DNA of 64,000 bases, from NCBI GenBank assembly GCA_902780935.1, contig CACZHP010000015.1:43099-107098 (forward strand), given 5' to 3'. Each line of letters opens with the position of its first letter. Position 1 is the stretch's first letter. Source of the DNA: an uncultured Bacteroidia bacterium (GTDB lineage: Bacteria > Bacteroidota > Bacteroidia > Bacteroidales > UBA932). Shown here in pieces: positions 41,569 through 52,400 of the stretch. A program made the position numbers and the translations under genes. The notes beneath the pieces were generated by a model. That model did no database searches. It had not been told where the DNA came from and saw only the letters and a program-made list of their open reading frames with translations.

Positions 41569-43263
41569 ATGAAAGGAAGTCGATTGTTGACGGCGGTTGT
41601 GTTATCCCTTGCCGGGATTATTGTCTCCGCACAGCCAGGTACGAGTCCACAGGGCCCAATAAATCAGTTCTTGGCCATTGAGGGCACTTCCGTCCTTAAT
41701 TACAACATGCGGCCAGAACGAGACATCCATTCCCGAGCAGGCTTCGGCCCGGCGTTCTATGTGTTCCCGGACAGCAAACTGGATAACGGGCAGGCCCTGG
41801 AACTAGTTGAGCGACTGAACCTTATCGGAATCATCAAGGAATATGGCGGACGTATAGTGATTGTCAACCCCTCTTCAGGCAAGTGGCAGGATCAGGACCT
41901 GGAAACCTTCACCGGATTGATCGGAAGAGGAGGGGCTCCGACAAATATCAAGGTTGTGGGGCTCGGTTCCGGGGCAACATTCGTTAACCGTCAACTGTGC
42001 GCCACGGATCTGACTGGAGCCATAGCCGGGATCGTCTCAATCGACGGCGAGCCAGGAAAAACCTGCAAGTATCCTGTTCCGGCGTTCATCGGAGGGAAAA
42101 ACGCGGCAAAAGTCGCGAAACCATATCAGGCGGCAAGTGATTCCGCCCCTGCGGACCCTCTGCAGAAGGTGGTAGTGAATACGGATAAAAAAGCCTCTTG
42201 GGAGACGTTGTTCGCCCAGGCGTGGGACAAGGTACTTAGCGCCAACTACCGGTACAACAACCTATTCCACACTTTTTACATGAGCCGGGGAATCGACAAT
42301 CGGGAAGGCGTGAAGAACTTTGAGTTGGTCTCAATCCCCGTATTCGACAAGATAGGAATACAGCGCAATGTAGTTGAATATCCCTTGGTGGACATGAACG
42401 CCCCGTCCAGGCCGGATAATCCGGACAAGTATCTTTGGTATGAATATATTCCGAAGCAGGCTCTGGACGCCGCTCCCGGTACGGTTCCTTTGGTCGTGCT
42501 CCTACATGGTCACGGGAACGATCCCCGCACCCAGAGCGAGACTTCCGGCTTCCCGGAACTGGCTGCTGAAGAAGGGTTTATGGTCGTGGAAATGGAATGG
42601 CAGGGAGGCAAAGGTTATGCGCCTATGGGACTTGACGGAATAGAGGCGGTGATCAGCGTCCTGCGTCAGAAATATCCCCAGATAGACGGCTCCAGGATCT
42701 ATGCGGAAGGCTTGTCGGCCGGAGCGATGACCAGCAATATGCTCGGTGTCCGAAAATCCCACCTCTTCGCTGCCGTCGCCGGCCATTCAGGTGGCATATT
42801 CTCCGGAAATGGACTTGGTTACTATGCCTACGGCTCCGAACCGCTGATGAACGAGGCCATTCAGAAACGGGGTCATGTGGAAGTCGCGTATTGTTCCGTT
42901 GTCGGCACTCACGACGACACGATCCGTTTCTTCGACAAAGATCACTGGGAAGGCAATCCTTACATCAATGTCTGGCGTATCTACCAGACAATCAACGGAA
43001 TGCCCGTTACAGGCGATCTGGATTTCAACGTGGATCCGACTTTCGGAATAGTCCTGCGGGACAGGACGCTCATCCATACCGGCAAGAGTGAGGACATCAC
43101 GATAGAGTCCGGGCAACTTTACAAAGGAGAAAAGCCCTTGATCCGCCTTATGGTCATCAACAATTACGGTCACTGGAATTTCAAGCCCGCAGCCAAGCTG
43201 ATCTGGGACTTCTTCCGCCACTATTCAAGGGATACCGAGACTAAAAAACTCTGCTATCAATAA
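41569..43263 (+). CDS. Secreted esterase (PHB-depolymerase/CE1-like) with a degenerate upstream hydrolase domain
   Basis: A 564-residue exported protein (signal to about residue 21). The C-terminal half is an alpha/beta-hydrolase of the PHB depolymerase/feruloyl esterase type: VVLLHGHGNDPR, the nucleophile elbow GLSAGAMTSN (Ser383), GTHDDTIRF, and NYGHWNF with the probable catalytic His. The N-terminal half resembles the same fold, with VVGLGSGATFVN at 129-140 in place of the elbow: Gly133 replaces the nucleophile. I infer an ancient tandem duplication in which the first copy is inactive and may bind substrate. Probably releases acyl or aryl side groups from glycans. Confidence 0.82.
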   Translation: MKGSRLLTAVVLSLAGIIVSAQPGTSPQGPINQFLAIEGTSVLNYNMRPERDIHSRAGFGPAFYVFPDSKLDNGQALELVERLNLIGIIKEYGGRIVIVNPSSGKWQDQDLETFTGLIGRGGAPTNIKVVGLGSGATFVNRQLCATDLTGAIAGIVSIDGEPGKTCKYPVPAFIGGKNAAKVAKPYQAASDSAPADPLQKVVVNTDKKASWETLFAQAWDKVLSANYRYNNLFHTFYMSRGIDNREGVKNFELVSIPVFDKIGIQRNVVEYPLVDMNAPSRPDNPDKYLWYEYIPKQALDAAPGTVPLVVLLHGHGNDPRTQSETSGFPELAAEEGFMVVEMEWQGGKGYAPMGLDGIEAVISVLRQKYPQIDGSRIYAEGLSAGAMTSNMLGVRKSHLFAAVAGHSGGIFSGNGLGYYAYGSEPLMNEAIQKRGHVEVAYCSVVGTHDDTIRFFDKDHWEGNPYINVWRIYQTINGMPVTGDLDFNVDPTFGIVLRDRTLIHTGKSEDITIESGQLYKGEKPLIRLMVINNYGHWNFKPAAKLIWDFFRHYSRDTETKKLCYQ

Positions 43264-43272
43264 GCTGACCAC

Positions 43273-45147
43273 CTAGAAGGTTATATCCTTGGGCTTGTCG
43301 AGGTGACCGCCGGTGTTGAAGTGCTGGTTGTCCGGCAGGTCAATGTCAGTGCGGGCGGCTCCCTTGGTCATAAGGGCCTTGAGCTCAGGAAGATAATGCT
43401 GATAGACTCCCCTCGGGGTCGTATCCTTGTCCTTGCAGATACTGGCGGCCATTCCGACGACCTCACCCATCATCGCACCCGTGCGCATAAGCCTTGTTGA
43501 GCCAAGGGTGACATGGGTGGTCGAGATGTCACGCCCGGCCATGAAGAGGTTGTCCACATTCCTTGAATACAGGCAGCGGTAAGGCACTGAGTAAGGATAG
43601 ATAGGGTTGCTCTTCGTGGCGGCCTTGAACTCTGTCCCGGGGAAGTTCGCGGTGTTCTCCGGATCCGGGAAATGGAGGTCGAAATGCCAGTTAATCGTGA
43701 AGGAAGCGTCCTCATGGAACACCTGCTTGTCAACATCGTCCTGCTTGAGGATATAGTCTCCGACCAGACGGCGGGACTCCCTCTTGCCGGCCACATAAGC
43801 TACCCAGCCGAGGGAACGGTTGGCATATTCAGCCTTCCCCGAGAAATGATTCTTGAGGAAGCTCCAGTTGGAATACACGACCAGAAGGCCATAGTCCCTG
43901 ATCCGCTCGAAATCGTAAATCTGGTTAAGGTTCATTCCGGTCTCCCAGGTCCATTCGCCCATCTTGACCTTCTCGCAGTTGTCCTCATTGAAGACAACCC
44001 CGTACTGGAACTCGGGGAAAGTGGACTTTTTGGCGTCCTCAACGCTGTACCACTGGACGGAGGAACCCATCGTCAGCTTGTCGCCCTTTTCAGGAGCGAG
44101 AGCCTCACCGAACTCGTCGCGGCCTTCACGGCCCATCATCCAGTCAGCCCCAGCCAGGAAGCCGATGGTTCCGTCGCCGGTACAATCAGCGAAAATGGGA
44201 GCCTTGAGGCAGAGTTCCTCTCCGGTCTCGATATTTCTGATAACGACAGAGGAGATCTTGGAACCGTCCTTATTAACCTTGACAGCCCTGAAGCAAGGCA
44301 GGTAGGTCAGTCCTTCCTGTCCCTTGATGAAGGCCTCTTTCTTGTCGTCCTCGTAATTGGAGGCCGGCTGGGCGTTGCCACCTTTTGAATGGCCAAACTC
44401 CCGGAGCATCCTGCCCAAGGCGGGATATTTTCCAAGCTCGATGAGGCCGCCGAGATGGACCCTAATCTCCGAGGAATTGTTTCCTCCGGCTATAGGCCTG
44501 TCATTGACAAGCGCCACCTTGCAGCCGAATCGGGCGGCGGAGACGGCAGCGCACATTCCGGCGACGCCGCCTCCGATCACCACGAAATCGTATTCCCCAC
44601 CGTCGGAAGGCTGGGCGGGCAAGGCTCCGACAGAGCGGCGGAACGCCTCAAGTTCAGCTACTTCCACAGGTGGGACCTGTTCCTGATTCTTGCTGATCCA
44701 GACCGCGTCGCAGCGCCCGTCGAAACCAGTCATGTCCGACAGAGCGAGCTGGCAGGATCCGGCCTTGAGCTTGGCGCTTCCGGCATATTGCCAGAACCAG
44801 GAATCTCCCTTGGTGCCGAGGACAGTCTTGACCGGCTTCCCCTGCAGCTTGACCTTGAAAGCTCCGGGGCCGTCTTTGGCTGTGGTCCAGGGAGAGGTCC
44901 AGTTGTAGGTGCGGACCCATACATGGTACACTCCCGGCTCGGGAATCTCAACCGTCGTGCTGGCGTCTGCGACCGGTTTCCCCATGCCATGGGCGATGAG
45001 GTAGGGCGAGCCCATGAGGTCCATGAACTGCTGATCCACGGACCAGCCTCCCTTGTCGGCAAAGGATTCGGCCTCGACGAATATGCCCTGGGCTTGAACC
45101 TGAACAGTGCAGAACAGGACAGAAAGAATCAGGAATAACTTTTTCAT
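43273..45147 (-). CDS. Exported FAD-dependent oxidoreductase with N-terminal beta-sandwich domain
   Basis: A 624-residue protein. After a signal peptide (MKKLFLILSVLFCTVQVQAQ) comes a domain of about 140 residues (VEAESFADKGGWSVDQQF ... YHVWVRTYNW) like carbohydrate-binding or golvesin-type beta-sandwiches. The FAD domain (PF12831 type) starts with YDFVVIGGGVAGMCAA (about residues 186-201), with GGNNSSEIRVHLGG and ADCTGDGTIGFLAGADW. Such proteins are common in Bacteroidetes sugar-utilisation loci but their substrate is uncertain. Last gene of the susC-susD operon, ten bases after the lipoprotein gene. Start chosen at 45147. Confidence 0.85.
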   Translation of the reverse strand: MKKLFLILSVLFCTVQVQAQGIFVEAESFADKGGWSVDQQFMDLMGSPYLIAHGMGKPVADASTTVEIPEPGVYHVWVRTYNWTSPWTTAKDGPGAFKVKLQGKPVKTVLGTKGDSWFWQYAGSAKLKAGSCQLALSDMTGFDGRCDAVWISKNQEQVPPVEVAELEAFRRSVGALPAQPSDGGEYDFVVIGGGVAGMCAAVSAARFGCKVALVNDRPIAGGNNSSEIRVHLGGLIELGKYPALGRMLREFGHSKGGNAQPASNYEDDKKEAFIKGQEGLTYLPCFRAVKVNKDGSKISSVVIRNIETGEELCLKAPIFADCTGDGTIGFLAGADWMMGREGRDEFGEALAPEKGDKLTMGSSVQWYSVEDAKKSTFPEFQYGVVFNEDNCEKVKMGEWTWETGMNLNQIYDFERIRDYGLLVVYSNWSFLKNHFSGKAEYANRSLGWVAYVAGKRESRRLVGDYILKQDDVDKQVFHEDASFTINWHFDLHFPDPENTANFPGTEFKAATKSNPIYPYSVPYRCLYSRNVDNLFMAGRDISTTHVTLGSTRLMRTGAMMGEVVGMAASICKDKDTTPRGVYQHYLPELKALMTKGAARTDIDLPDNQHFNTGGHLDKPKDITF

Positions 45148-45157
45148 TGTCTTGATA

Positions 45158-47632
45158 TTATCTATACTCAAACATTGCCGTGGCCTTGGTGGGCTGATCC
45201 GCTTTCAGGCGAATCCACCTGGCCTGGAAAGCGTCCGGAAAGCGGTGCTCCAGAGTGTCTCCGGGCTTGACAGTGAAGTCAGCGTAACGGAACCACTGGC
45301 CATCTCCGGTCGGATCAACCTCAACGGTGAAGGTCACGTCGCCGGAAGAGCGGTGGGAAATAGCCATCTCCCTCTTGTCGTAGAAACCGATCAGGAACGG
45401 GTCTGAATATTCCCCGGCCTTGACCTCGGTCTCAACCCAAGGGCCGCCGTGGCCGGTGGGCTTGCCAAGTTTCCAAAGATCGTCAATAGCTCCAGCCCAG
45501 ACAGCGGCCTTGCCATCCTCGGAGAAGACAACGTGAGGGTTGCCCTTGGCGGCGGCATGGTCTATTCCAGTCATGACGAGCATGCCGCGGTACGAGGCAT
45601 AGTCATTGACCCCGAACTTGTGGGAAGCGACAGGACGCACCTTGGCGTAACCATCGGCGTTCTCAGCCGGAAGCTCGTAGAATGTGCCTGCCAGAGAGAG
45701 GAGATCCCTCTCGGTAGCCACCTCGCGACAAAGCCTCAAAGCGCCTTCCTCAATCTTGGAAGCGTACTTGTCGTCGCCCAGAGGGAGCCTCCAGCGACGA
45801 TTCTTGGCATCCACGATCAGGATAGAACCTTCCTCAACATCCACGACATCGACCGGGATCTCGAACTTGTCACGAATATAATCCGCCATCTCGGCGTCAT
45901 CCTTAGCGACGAAATTCATCTCACCGTCGATCTCGTAATACTTCTCTCCATCAGAGGTCCGGGCAAGGACTCCGAGAGCCCTGCGCTGGTCAGGAAGGCC
46001 ATACAGGAAGCCTTGGGAATCATTGTCACTCCTGACGGGAGCGAGACCGGCGAATATCGGGTCGGGCTCGGTCGTCCTGGTCTCTTTCTGAGCCAGCACG
46101 AATGTAAGGTCAACATTGTTGTCATTCATGCTGATGGCCCTGATCCAGACGGCGTCAAGAGTCTGCTCGAACGGGAAAAACATCGAGTCGCCTGGCTTAA
46201 CCGTGGTCCTGAAAGCCTCAGTCCAGTTTCCGTCTCCCTTCTTGTCAACCTCGAACTTGATGTCGGCAGTGGTCTTGGAATGGTTGGCGATCCAAGCGCA
46301 GCGGTTGTCCCATCCTTTGATCAGGAACGGATCCGAGGGCACTCCGGCCTTGACATCCTCCTTGAGCCACACCGATCCTCCGGCAGTGGTTGGACCGACA
46401 TGATCAGGCTGGTCGTAAGGGGTGAACCAGATGTTGGAGTTGGACTGGCCGGGGCCTCCGATGCGGCCTTTCTGCTTACGCTTGTTAAGGAACTCGCTTT
46501 GGGCGGAATCGTCGCAGCCGAAGACAAGGCGGCCGTTCCACTCCGTGAAGTCGGCGATGACCTTAAGGTAAGCGCCTCTCGGGCTGATGCCGGCTGAATT
46601 GGCTGACGAGAAGGTCCCGGGGAAACGCCAGAACATTCCGTGCATGGTCATAAGATAATCAGGATCAGCGCCTTCCGGGGCTATATTCCGAATCCTCGGC
46701 CACTCAGTGTTCCAGCCGTGGGCTCCGTCGTAGGCGAAGCTCGCCTTGGGAAGGCGGTAATATGTCCAACCCTTGTCGGGCTCCCTCAGGGCCAGGATCA
46801 CGGACTTGTAGTCCCAGCCAAGGGCCCAGATGGGGTCGGTCGCCGGAGAAGGGTTGCCATGGATCCCGCCGGGGCCGGTGATCTCAGTGAACTGGTTGCG
46901 TCTCACGAGCTTCCAGTCTTTCCCGTCCCACTCCACAAGGGCTCCGGAAGGGATATCGAACTGCTTCTGCGCGAGCTCCCCTTCCTCTCCGTTGTTGGAA
47001 TATACGGCCACTCCCTGGCCGGAGTAGAATCCCTTTCCATGGTAGCCGGGGAACAGGTCACAGAGAGGACCGGTGAAGCCTTCCTTGCGCTTTTGGTTGC
47101 CGTCTTTGTAAAGCTCGATCCCGTCGAGGCTATGGACATCGATGTCATAGAAACCGGCCTCCATGGAAGCGTACAGGATGCGGTTCTCCGGATCGGTCAG
47201 GTGACGGGCGAAGCCGGTCGGACGGCCCGGGAACTTGTCGTACGAAAGCGTCCTGACGTTCTTGTCGGCGTCGATGGCGTAGGGACCGATGAAAAGCTGC
47301 TTGCTCTCGTCGTGGATCATTCGGCTGGCGGGAGTGCCTCCGATGCTCTCAGGACGAACTATCTGCTCCAAAGAAGGGGTGATCTGGTAGAGCTTGTCGT
47401 CTGAGCCGAAAGGCTCGTGGGGAGAATAGCTCACCACCCACAGGTCGCCCTGCCAGGGAACCACCGCGCCTGTGCCGCACTCCCCCTGGGAGTTGTAATA
47501 TGCCAGATGCGGATAGATGCCGCTAAAGCTCTTGTGGCCGGTCTCATCAACCGCCGACGGAGCCTTCTGGGAGCAAGCGGCGGCGGCCAGAAGGACCGCC
47601 GCTGCCATAAAGATTCTTAATAAGTTACGCAT
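45158..47632 (-). CDS. Large lipoprotein with two copies of a C-terminal beta module
   Basis: An 824-residue predicted lipoprotein (lipobox AAAC, Cys about residue 20). The bulk looks like a beta-propeller (repeated W/Y/G-rich strands, GTGAVVPWQGDLWVVSYSPH). Two related segments are visible, one in the middle (KAGVPSDPFLIKGWDNR ... GDGNWTEAFRTTVKPGDS) and one at the C-terminus (KAGEYSDPFLIGFYDKR ... GDGQWFRYADFTVKPGDT), each probably a binding module. I do not recognise a family. Between susD and the oxidoreductase gene with four- and ten-base spacers, so it is probably a surface glycan-binding protein of the SusE/F kind or an enzyme. Confidence 0.75.
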   Translation of the reverse strand: MRNLLRIFMAAAVLLAAAACSQKAPSAVDETGHKSFSGIYPHLAYYNSQGECGTGAVVPWQGDLWVVSYSPHEPFGSDDKLYQITPSLEQIVRPESIGGTPASRMIHDESKQLFIGPYAIDADKNVRTLSYDKFPGRPTGFARHLTDPENRILYASMEAGFYDIDVHSLDGIELYKDGNQKRKEGFTGPLCDLFPGYHGKGFYSGQGVAVYSNNGEEGELAQKQFDIPSGALVEWDGKDWKLVRRNQFTEITGPGGIHGNPSPATDPIWALGWDYKSVILALREPDKGWTYYRLPKASFAYDGAHGWNTEWPRIRNIAPEGADPDYLMTMHGMFWRFPGTFSSANSAGISPRGAYLKVIADFTEWNGRLVFGCDDSAQSEFLNKRKQKGRIGGPGQSNSNIWFTPYDQPDHVGPTTAGGSVWLKEDVKAGVPSDPFLIKGWDNRCAWIANHSKTTADIKFEVDKKGDGNWTEAFRTTVKPGDSMFFPFEQTLDAVWIRAISMNDNNVDLTFVLAQKETRTTEPDPIFAGLAPVRSDNDSQGFLYGLPDQRRALGVLARTSDGEKYYEIDGEMNFVAKDDAEMADYIRDKFEIPVDVVDVEEGSILIVDAKNRRWRLPLGDDKYASKIEEGALRLCREVATERDLLSLAGTFYELPAENADGYAKVRPVASHKFGVNDYASYRGMLVMTGIDHAAAKGNPHVVFSEDGKAAVWAGAIDDLWKLGKPTGHGGPWVETEVKAGEYSDPFLIGFYDKREMAISHRSSGDVTFTVEVDPTGDGQWFRYADFTVKPGDTLEHRFPDAFQARWIRLKADQPTKATAMFEYR

Positions 47633-47635
47633 ATC

Positions 47636-49435
47636 CTAATAACCGGGATTCTGGGTCAGGTTCTCGTTGATCAGACGGTCTGAAGCCGGGATCGGCCAGA
47701 GGTAATCCCTGGCGGGATTGAACTGGCGGGTAGTGGCCTGGACCACATATCCCTTCTCAGCCATGTAGCGGACATCAGCGATACCGTTCTCATCGATCTC
47801 AGGAGTACCTCCGATCGGATAGTTTCCGTCGAGCCAGTTCTGGGCGAGCTTCTGGTACTCCGGAGGAGTGTTGGCGAGGTTGCCGTCCCAGCTGGCATTT
47901 CCGGACCATGTCCTCTCAAGATAGAAGATCGGACGGTTGAAAACGACCTCAGCGATCCTCCAGCGGATCAGGTCCTCATACCTGTGACCCTCAGCGGCCA
48001 ACTCGATGAAACGCTCGGTGCGGATGATCGTGCGAAGCTTGGCCTGATCACCTGCGACCACCTTGGGATACTCGAGACCGGTACCTTTGTAGGCGCGCTC
48101 ACGAAGCTTGTTGATAGTGGCGTCAAGCACAGCCTGATCGCACTTGCCCTGCTCGTTCATAGCCTCGGCATACATCAGGAGCACATCACCATAACGCATG
48201 TCCGGATAGGCGTTGACACCCTTCCAGCTGTTGGCGGCGATCCAATTGGTCGGGTCGGAGAACTTCTTGAAGACAAAACCGTTGTAGGCGGCGTGGAGGG
48301 CGCATGCCTTGGAGTCGGTGTTGTTGACGAGGGCTCCGTCAGAGATCCTGTGAACCTTGTTGGCCAAAGGAGAAGGAGAGTGTTCGAAGCCGAAGAAAGC
48401 GTAGTCCTCAGGCTTGTAGGTTCCGTCCTTCATACACTTTGAATCCGGCTGGGCGAAAGGCACGATGGTCATCGCCATACGGGGGTCGCGGTTGTCGAAG
48501 ATGGCCTTGGGGTTGTACAGAGGAGACTCGTCAATGGGCAGACCGTCGATGCAAGGATAGGCGCAGACAAGCTCCAGACCAGGATTCCTGGCGCCCCAAC
48601 CACCGGCCAGACGCGTGAGGATGTTCTGGATGTCGTTGTCGAACCAGTAATATACCTTTAGGGAATAGTCACCCTTGAAAACGAATATCCACTCAGGAGA
48701 TGTCTTGGCGGTGAAAAGGCTCTGGTAATTCTCGTGAAGCGAATAGACTCCGAGATCCATGCAGGCCTTGGCCGCGGTGGCGGCGGTAGCGTAATCGCCA
48801 TTGTAGATTGCCATACGGGCCTTGTAGGCGTAGGCCATGCCCTTGGTAGCCCTTTGTACTCCGGCGTAGCCTTCAGGAAGTGAAGCGGCAGCCTTGTCGA
48901 AGCACTCGTATGCGAACGCGAGAACCTCGCTCTTGGGGGAACGGGAAGCGGAATAAGCCTCTTCAAGGGTCATTCCGGTCTTGTCCAGGATGACGTCACC
49001 CCAGCGGAAAGCCAGCATACCGTAAGCGTATCCGATGTAGAAATAAGCCTCGCCTTTGTACTGTTCGAGAGTCTTGGCGTTGATCCCGAGATCGGCGCCT
49101 TTCTCGTCCAGGTTCTTGATGATTCTCAAGGAACGGGCGATGCCTTTATAGTAGTTCTGCCAGTAAGTGGCGATTGTTCCGTTCTCAGCGGTCAAGGTAC
49201 CGTTGAAAGTGAACTGGGTATTGCTTCGATAGGTGACATCATCTCCCCAGTCGGTACCGTCGATCGGGAAGAACGCTGTCCGGTACAGGTCGTTGAGACT
49301 CATCTCGATCTCGGAAGCGGAAGAATACCAGTTCTCGCTGGACCCCTCGGAGAGAGGATTGAGGTTGAGATCGACGCAGGAAGTGATCATCAGCGCCGAA
49401 ATCATTGATATAGCAATAGTTATAATCTTTTTCAT
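47636..49435 (-). CDS. susD: SusD-family nutrient-binding lipoprotein
   Basis: A 599-residue outer-membrane lipoprotein (signal ends in the lipobox ITSC, Cys about residue 20) that forms the lid of the SusC channel and captures glycans or other nutrients. SusD features: the start DLNLNPLSEGSSENWYSS, TPR-like helices with KGEAYFYIGYAYGMLAFRWGDVIL, and the C-terminal RTERFIELAAEGHRYEDLIRWR. Symbol denotes family only. Thirteen bases after susC; I used MKKIITIAIS at 49435 as start. Confidence 0.95.
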   Translation of the reverse strand: MKKIITIAISMISALMITSCVDLNLNPLSEGSSENWYSSASEIEMSLNDLYRTAFFPIDGTDWGDDVTYRSNTQFTFNGTLTAENGTIATYWQNYYKGIARSLRIIKNLDEKGADLGINAKTLEQYKGEAYFYIGYAYGMLAFRWGDVILDKTGMTLEEAYSASRSPKSEVLAFAYECFDKAAASLPEGYAGVQRATKGMAYAYKARMAIYNGDYATAATAAKACMDLGVYSLHENYQSLFTAKTSPEWIFVFKGDYSLKVYYWFDNDIQNILTRLAGGWGARNPGLELVCAYPCIDGLPIDESPLYNPKAIFDNRDPRMAMTIVPFAQPDSKCMKDGTYKPEDYAFFGFEHSPSPLANKVHRISDGALVNNTDSKACALHAAYNGFVFKKFSDPTNWIAANSWKGVNAYPDMRYGDVLLMYAEAMNEQGKCDQAVLDATINKLRERAYKGTGLEYPKVVAGDQAKLRTIIRTERFIELAAEGHRYEDLIRWRIAEVVFNRPIFYLERTWSGNASWDGNLANTPPEYQKLAQNWLDGNYPIGGTPEIDENGIADVRYMAEKGYVVQATTRQFNPARDYLWPIPASDRLINENLTQNPGY

Positions 49436-49448
49436 GATAGCGCCTCCT

Positions 49449-52400
49449 TTAGAATTTGACATTTACACCAAAGATGAATGAGGTCGAGATAAAGTCGCTT
49501 GTATTGCCGACTTCAGGATCCCAGCCCTTGGGGAAGTTGCTGATAGCGGGAAGATCCGTGACATTGGCATAGACTCTCAAGCTCTTGATGAAAGTCTTGT
49601 CCATGATCGCTTTGGGAAGAGTATACCCGAGGGTGATGTTCTTCACACGGAAATAGGCGCCGTTGAACATCCAGTAATCAGAGCCAGCGCTCTGGCTGCC
49701 GGTGTTGGTGTAGGTGACCCTGGGATATTTGGCTGTCTTGTTGGCGGCGTCATCACCGATCCTCCAGTAATTACCGACAAGGATCTGGGGAGCGGAACCC
49801 CACTGGTTCTTGTAAGGCTGGATCCAGTAGTACTGGAACAACTTGTTCTGGTGGCCGATTCCCTGGAAGGACATGTTGAAATCCCAGTTCTTCCAGCCGA
49901 GGAAGACATTACCTCCGTAGAGATATTCAGGGAGGGAGTTGCCCATCTTGACCTTATCGTCGGCGTTGATCTTGCCGTCACCGTTCACATCGACGTACTT
50001 GATGTCTCCGGGCTTGTCGTTTCCTGAATATGTCGGGATGCGCTGTCCGCCCGGAGCGAGCTCTTCCTGGTTCTGGATCAAGCCGTCAGTCTTGTAGATG
50101 AACCACTCGTTGTAGTAGGAGCCCTCCTCGATGATATTGTTACCGTTGATGGTCCTCTTGTCACCGACATAACCCATCTTGGAACGATAGTCGGAAAGGT
50201 TGGCCGAGATGCCGTAAGAGAAATCACCCTTGCGGTCGCTCCAGCCAATCTCGAGATCCCAACCATTGGTGTACATGTCACCAGCGTTCTGGGAAGGAGC
50301 GGAGTATCCGGCGTATGAAGGGAATCCGAGGGTAAGGAGCATGTTCTCCGTCTTCTTGTGGTAGTAGTCCGCGGAAGCCCTCAGGCGGCCGTCGAGGAAG
50401 TTGGCATCGAAGCCGACTCCCGTGGAAGTCGTTGTCTCCCAAGTGATATCTCGGAAAGCGTAGTAAACCTGGGCGGCGTTCTGCAGGGCGGTCACGCTAC
50501 CGTCTTTGTTCATCATGTAGCTGTTGCCGAAGCTGATGGCGGCCTGGTAAGGGAACTCGGAACCGATACGCTCGTTACCAAGCTGGCCCCAGGAGCCGCG
50601 GAGCTTCATGTAAGAGACCACATTGTTCTTGAACCAAGGCTCCTCGGAGATGACCCAACCGGCGGAAACTGAAGGGAAGTAACCCCAGCGGCACTCGCTC
50701 GCGAAACGCGAAGAACCGTCAGCGCGGAAGTTAGCCTGGAGCATGTACTTGTTCCTGAAAGAATACATCAGACGGCCGAAACCGGACTGGTAGGCGTTGT
50801 GACCGGCGGAACCGCTGTTGAACTGATAGTCCTCAGGACCGATGTTGAGGTAAGGATAATTGTCGAGCAAGTATTTCGTCCTGCTGGCTCCAAGGTTCTC
50901 CCACTCACGCTTGTAGCCCTCATAACCGACCATCAAGTTGAAAGAATGGTCACCGAATTTCTTGGTGTAGTTGGCGTAGGCCTGATAGGTGTAGGCGTGG
51001 TTGTCGTTGCGGGTCTCGTTCAAGTCAGTCGAACGGTTGATCTCACTGAGGATCCTGGTTCCGTCCTCTTTCTCGACATAGACAGCCTTGTTGAATCTCT
51101 TGTTCTTGTTGAACGAGAAACGCGGGGCGAAGATAGTGGTGATCTTGAAGTCCTTGAAAGGAGTGATGTCAAACTGGATCTTTCCGCCTAATCTATAGTA
51201 ATTTCCCTTGCTTATGCCTCCTTCGGTGAAACCGGCGAGAGGGTTGGCTCCATCCTTCACGTCAGCATATCTCCCGTCTTCCCAGTAGGGGCCGTAGATA
51301 GGGGCGGCGATATAAGCCCAGTACACGACGCTGTTATTGGCGGGAGAGGTGAACTCACTCAGGGAGAAATCGAGGTCAACGTTGGCCTTCAACCACTTGG
51401 AGATCTGCCAGTCATTGTTCAGACGACCGGAATAACGCTCGTGGCCGCGGTACATGTAGTAACCATCACCCTTCTGGTAGTTCATCGTGAACTTTGTCCT
51501 CAGGTTCTCGCGGCCACCGGTAATGCTCATGTTGTGCCTCTGGTGGGAGGTGGTGTTCTTAAGAAGGACCTTGGTCCAGTCCGTGTCCGGATAATGATAA
51601 GGATCCTTGGCGTTGTTAGCCGCATAGGAGTTGATATATTCCTCAGTGTACTCAGAGAAGGGGCTCGAGGCTCCGTCATTGTACTTCAGGTCATCGACGA
51701 TCCTCATCCAGTCCGTCGCGTTCGTGAGCGCGGGGCGGGCGGTAGGCTTGTCAATCGCATAGGAATAGTTGTAGTCAACGGAGAACTTGTTCTCCTGCGC
51801 GCGTCTTGTGGTGATAAGGATAACACCGGCGGCGGCCCTTGATCCGTAGATGGACGCGGAGGCGGCGTCCTTCAAGACAGCGATGTCCTGCACATCCTCG
51901 GCGGCCACATCATCCAGCGTTCCGGGAACACCATCGATAATGACCAGCGGGTCGTTGTCAGACATAGTGGTGACACCGTGGATACGGATGGTTCCGGATC
52001 CTCCGGGCTCACCGGAAGAACGTGTGACCTGGAGACCGGCGATCATTCCCTGCAGGGCATTGGAAAGCATCTGCTGGGAGCGTTCCTCGACATTCTCACC
52101 ACGGACCGAAGATATTGATCCGGTAAGGTCTCCCTTACGGGCTGTACCGTAACCGATGGCCACGGCATTGTCCAGAAGGTTGATGTCAGTTTCCAGGACA
52201 ATGTTCAGGACAGTGGAAGAACCGACCTTCACATCCTTGGTCTTGAAACCGATAGAAGACACCCGAAGAGTGTTGCCGCGCTGCACCGCTATCGAGAACG
52301 CTCCGTTCTCGTCAGCGATAGCACCTTTTGTGGCATCCTCAACGAGCATGATGCTGGCGCCGATGACCGGCTCGCCATTTTCATCCTTCACGGTTCCCCG

